From the NCBI GenBank assembly GCA_030640255.1, contig DAOWJS010000093.1, positions 1-9,072 of the forward strand: DNA of 9,072 nt. The letters run 5' to 3'. This document shows, one piece after another, positions 6,389 through 9,072 of this stretch. A program made the translations under genes and the position numbers. Position 1 is the first letter of the stretch. Every line of letters begins with the position of its first letter. Source of the DNA: Dehalococcoidales bacterium (GTDB taxonomy: Bacteria > Chloroflexota > Dehalococcoidia > Dehalococcoidales > GCA-2688105). Under the pieces are notes generated by a model. The model had not been told where the DNA came from and did not search any database. It worked only from the letters and a program-made list of their open reading frames with translations.

Positions 6389-8350
6389 ATGGAATTGAAG
6401 AATTGGGATCCGATAGAGGTGGAGCTTTCGCCATTATTTGTTAGTGATACTATAAAACGCCAGATTAGAAACATACTGAAATCTTATACTGGCTGGTTCG
6501 ACCCCTTATCTGAATTGATTCAAAATGCAATAGATGCGGTTGACCATAGGAAACGACAAGATACTAAGTATACGCCAGCCATATGGATTAAGATAGACCT
6601 AAAAGAGAACACTATTTGTATTACGGATAATGGCATAGGTTTTTCAGAGGATAAGTTCAAGAGCTTCTTAGCACCAAATGTATCTTTCAAAAAACCGGAT
6701 GACCGTGGCAATAAGGGTGTTGGGGCTACCTACTTGGCCTATGGGTTTAATTTTCTTCAAGTAGGCACAAAAACGCCAGATTATTCTTTTGTAGGAACTA
6801 TTAAAGGTGGTAGGGAATGGGTCGAGGATGATAGTGGAACCAAAGTGCGGCCAAAGATACAAGAATCAAAAGCAATCCACGATATTTTCGATGGCATAGA
6901 CCAGGGATCTACTTTTGCCTTACGTTTAGTTGGTGATTTTATACGTCCCAAAGATTTGAAATGGGTTGGAGCCAGCACCGCAGACCAATGGGGAGTTGTT
7001 TTAAGAATAAAAACTGCTTTGGGTGGGATCTACTTCAACAGGGAATGTTTACTTTCTAAATGCCGTTTGACAGTAGTTGATGAGAATGGCTTGAAGACTG
7101 AAAACGATATAACAGCCTGTGAATATATTTATCCTCATAAAGTTATCTCTGCATGTAAAGAGTTAAAGGATATTTGGAAAACTCAACAAGATTTGCTCAA
7201 ACAGGGTAAAGATGCTGCTAGGTTGCCTGATAGCTTTTACAGATTGAATGGTCTTTATAATTATTGGTCTTACGAAGATATTATTTCAGATAGTAGTGAA
7301 TTCAAGGGGGAATGGAGTGAACGAGAGAAAGTATTAGCTAAAAAACACAAATTGTCTTTCTATGGTTTTTTTGGCTGTTCAACCGATATTTGGGATAAAT
7401 ACAATGACGATATCGTAGGATTAAGAAAAAGGGGCCGGATACTAAAGGGAGGTATCCAGCTTGCTACCAACTGCATGCCACAAGGAGAATTGGCTATTAT
7501 TCCTTTAACACAGAATATAGGGTATCAGAATGTGACTCATGTTGTTGTCCATTTTGAGGAGGCTGAGCCTGATTTAGGGAGAAAGGGATTTCAACCCGAG
7601 TTAAAGGAGTTAGCTGAGCATCTCGGCATTGCGATAGTTAATAAGTTTATGAATTGGAGAAAATTATTGAAAAAGGAAACAGGAGCTCCCCCTGACATAG
7701 TAGGTGCAAAGAATATACATGACTGGATTAAAGAGCAAGAAGAACACGAAAAAGAATGTCCTCTCATAATAACAAGAAAGGATGTTTTTCTGCCTACTAA
7801 AGAACCCTCTATTACTTCAGAGCCAACAAGCGAACAAGATGTGATAGCCCTATTTAACCAATTGCTTGCAGGTGGGGTTATTAGAGGAATAAGACTGATG
7901 GCAACAAGTGCACATCAACAATATGACGGCATATATAGATTCCGCTTGACAAAACCGCTTGACAATCATATTTATGATAAAGATACGAATCCATTGGGGA
8001 TAAGTAGTGGAAGACAAGAATATGTTTCAGCCCCAAGCATTCTTGAATACAAGTATTCTTTTGATGGTCTAATTGAAGAAATAGAAAAGGGGGATAAAAA
8101 CGAAAGGGAAGTACGACTACTCATTGCTTGGGAAATGGGTAATAAATGGCCGACAAGGTACGAAATAACACCGTTATTACATCTAGACAATCTACAACAC
8201 AGATATTTCCATGGAGGTACACATATCATTAAGAGTGCTTCAACTGGCGATACAGTTTTCCCTGCAGTAATCCTGTCAGAACTTGTTGACTATATTAATG
8301 ACCCTGAAGGAGTTCAGGATTATCAGAAAGAAACGTATATAGAAACTTGA
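6389..8350 (+). CDS. large GHKL (Hsp90/MutL-like) ATPase with uncharacterised C-terminal region
   Basis: This 653-residue protein has a GHKL ATP-binding domain at about 25-180: N box SELIQNAIDAV (41-51) with E42 and N46, G1 box ITDNGIGF (78-85), and G2 box RGNKGVGATYLAYG (106-119). There is no sensor, phosphoacceptor or membrane segment, so it is not an ordinary histidine kinase. The middle (about 200-430) includes LRKRGRILKGGIQLATN (345-361) and GRKGFQPEL (397-405), similar in style to the transducer regions of MutL/MORC-type ATPases. The C-terminal part (about 484-653) has QYDGIYRFR (511-519) and ILEYKYSFDGLI (551-562), then LLIAWEMG. The start is ATG 6389, 6 bases after AAGGGGG; an in-frame GTG at 6341 has no such site. 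GC is far lower than in ruvA and uvrB, suggesting transfer. Function unknown; restriction/defence or DNA surveillance is inference. Confidence 0.85.
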   Translation: MELKNWDPIEVELSPLFVSDTIKRQIRNILKSYTGWFDPLSELIQNAIDAVDHRKRQDTKYTPAIWIKIDLKENTICITDNGIGFSEDKFKSFLAPNVSFKKPDDRGNKGVGATYLAYGFNFLQVGTKTPDYSFVGTIKGGREWVEDDSGTKVRPKIQESKAIHDIFDGIDQGSTFALRLVGDFIRPKDLKWVGASTADQWGVVLRIKTALGGIYFNRECLLSKCRLTVVDENGLKTENDITACEYIYPHKVISACKELKDIWKTQQDLLKQGKDAARLPDSFYRLNGLYNYWSYEDIISDSSEFKGEWSEREKVLAKKHKLSFYGFFGCSTDIWDKYNDDIVGLRKRGRILKGGIQLATNCMPQGELAIIPLTQNIGYQNVTHVVVHFEEAEPDLGRKGFQPELKELAEHLGIAIVNKFMNWRKLLKKETGAPPDIVGAKNIHDWIKEQEEHEKECPLIITRKDVFLPTKEPSITSEPTSEQDVIALFNQLLAGGVIRGIRLMATSAHQQYDGIYRFRLTKPLDNHIYDKDTNPLGISSGRQEYVSAPSILEYKYSFDGLIEEIEKGDKNEREVRLLIAWEMGNKWPTRYEITPLLHLDNLQHRYFHGGTHIIKSASTGDTVFPAVILSELVDYINDPEGVQDYQKETYIET

Positions 8351-8375
8351 AGTTACCCGAGTAGTAGGTTATTTT
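8347..8375 (+). promoter_or_regulatory. possible promoter of uvrB
   Basis: TTGAAG (8347-8352) overlaps the stop codon of the GHKL gene and is followed after exactly 17 bases by TATTTT (8370-8375, 4 of 6). The same -35 hexamer is used ahead of acpS. Transcription would start near 8382, about 17 bases before the uvrB ATG. Confidence 0.4.
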
Positions 8376-8398
8376 AGAACAATTTCGCAGGAAAACAC

Positions 8399-9072
8399 AT
8401 GCCACACTTTGAGATAGTTTCTGATTTTAGGATGACCGGTGACCAGCCCCAGGCGGTGGATAGGCTGGTGGAGGGGCTCAATAAGGGCTTTAAGCGCCAG
8501 ACGCTGCTGGGGGTTACCGGCAGTGGTAAGACCTTCACCATGGCTAATGCTATTGCCCGGGTGCAGAGACCTACCCTGGTTATCTCCCACAACAAGACAT
8601 TAGCCGCCCAGCTCTGCACCGAGTTCAAGGAGTTCTTCCCCAATAACGCCGTGGAATACTTTGTCAGCTACTATGATTACTACCAACCGGAAGCTTATGT
8701 TCCCCGCACTGATACCTACATTGAGAAAGAGGTAGATATAAACGAGGAGATTGACAAGCTGCGCCACTCGGCGACCAGAGCCCTCTTTGAGCAGCGTGAT
8801 GTGGTTATTGTCGCCTCAGTATCGTGTATCTACGGCTTGGGTGAGCCTGAAGAATACCATAGCTTTGTCTGTAGTCTCAAACGAGGTGATAGTCGCCCTC
8901 GCCACGAGATTCTCCGCCAGCTGGTAGATATGCAATACGAGCGTAATGATATTGATTTCACCCGGGGCAGATTCCGCATTCGTGGCGATACCCTGGAGAT
9001 ACAGCCGGCTTATGAGGAAATAGCCCTGCGGATTGAGTTCTTCGGCGATGATATTGAGCGCATTGTAGAAAT
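8399..9072 (+). CDS. uvrB: UvrABC system protein B, 5' part only
   Basis: This is the first 224 codons of excinuclease subunit B, cut by the window edge (the whole protein is usually about 660-690 residues). UvrB receives damaged DNA from UvrA, checks the lesion and recruits UvrC for incision. Visible are the Walker A motif GVTGSGKT (38-45), the SHNKTLAAQL motif (63-72), the beta-hairpin YYDYYQPEAYVP (91-102) that inserts between the DNA strands, DTYIEKEVDINEEI, RHSATRAL (122-129) and VASVSCIYGLG (138-148). No frameshift or stop appears. The ATG is preceded by AGGA with 6 bases between. The gene starts 48 bases after the GHKL gene, with a possible promoter of its own. Confidence 0.96.
   Translation, partial: MPHFEIVSDFRMTGDQPQAVDRLVEGLNKGFKRQTLLGVTGSGKTFTMANAIARVQRPTLVISHNKTLAAQLCTEFKEFFPNNAVEYFVSYYDYYQPEAYVPRTDTYIEKEVDINEEIDKLRHSATRALFEQRDVVIVASVSCIYGLGEPEEYHSFVCSLKRGDSRPRHEILRQLVDMQYERNDIDFTRGRFRIRGDTLEIQPAYEEIALRIEFFGDDIERIVE

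Noticed and set aside
6389..8350. Histidine kinase identity for the GHKL protein.
   Set aside because: There is no H box with a phosphoacceptor histidine, no HAMP or PAS region, no membrane segments and no response regulator nearby.
8374..8643. Minus-strand open frames opposite the start of uvrB.
   Set aside because: They overlap the conserved UvrB N-terminus including Walker A; the translations look random and lack start signals.

Overview
The window looks like chromosomal DNA of a free-living bacterium of moderate GC. The gene set (DUF72, acpS, yebC, ruvC, ruvA, uvrB), the protein style and the C-rich hairpin repeats between genes suggest an uncultured Chloroflexota relative, perhaps class Dehalococcoidia. 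That placement is an impression from memory; no marker in the window proves it.

Layout. Positions 63-134 hold a minus-strand tRNA with anticodon CAT and a good sigma70-type promoter. Positions 191-592 contain no gene; they are a cluster of hairpin-forming repeats. Next comes a minus-strand pair, a DUF72 protein (1481-2236) followed by a Cof-type HAD phosphatase (593-1414), with another copy of the hairpin repeat at their junction. The gap 2237-2528 is not empty: read on the minus strand it carries the decayed end of what looks like an ABC-2 type permease gene, split between two frames. A TTGAAG-17-TATAAT promoter inside this remnant faces acpS.

From 2529 onward every gene is on the plus strand: acpS, a lipoprotein with a glycoside-hydrolase-like fold that seems to lack both catalytic glutamates, then yebC-ruvC-ruvA with a well-formed promoter ahead of yebC. 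The usual next gene, ruvB, is not present. In its place is a long AT-richer gene for a GHKL (Hsp90/MutL-like) ATPase of about 653 residues, followed by the 5' part of uvrB, which runs off the right edge.

How the genes fit together. RuvC and RuvA process Holliday junctions, YebC is their common neighbour, and UvrB starts nucleotide excision repair, so the right half is a DNA-repair neighbourhood. The GHKL gene interrupts it. Its base composition is clearly different, it has its own possible promoter and strong ribosome binding site, and its C-terminal region holds an E-x-K motif that could belong to a nuclease-like domain. It is the best candidate here for an acquired, poorly described system such as single-gene defence or DNA surveillance; that role is inference, not demonstrated by the sequence.
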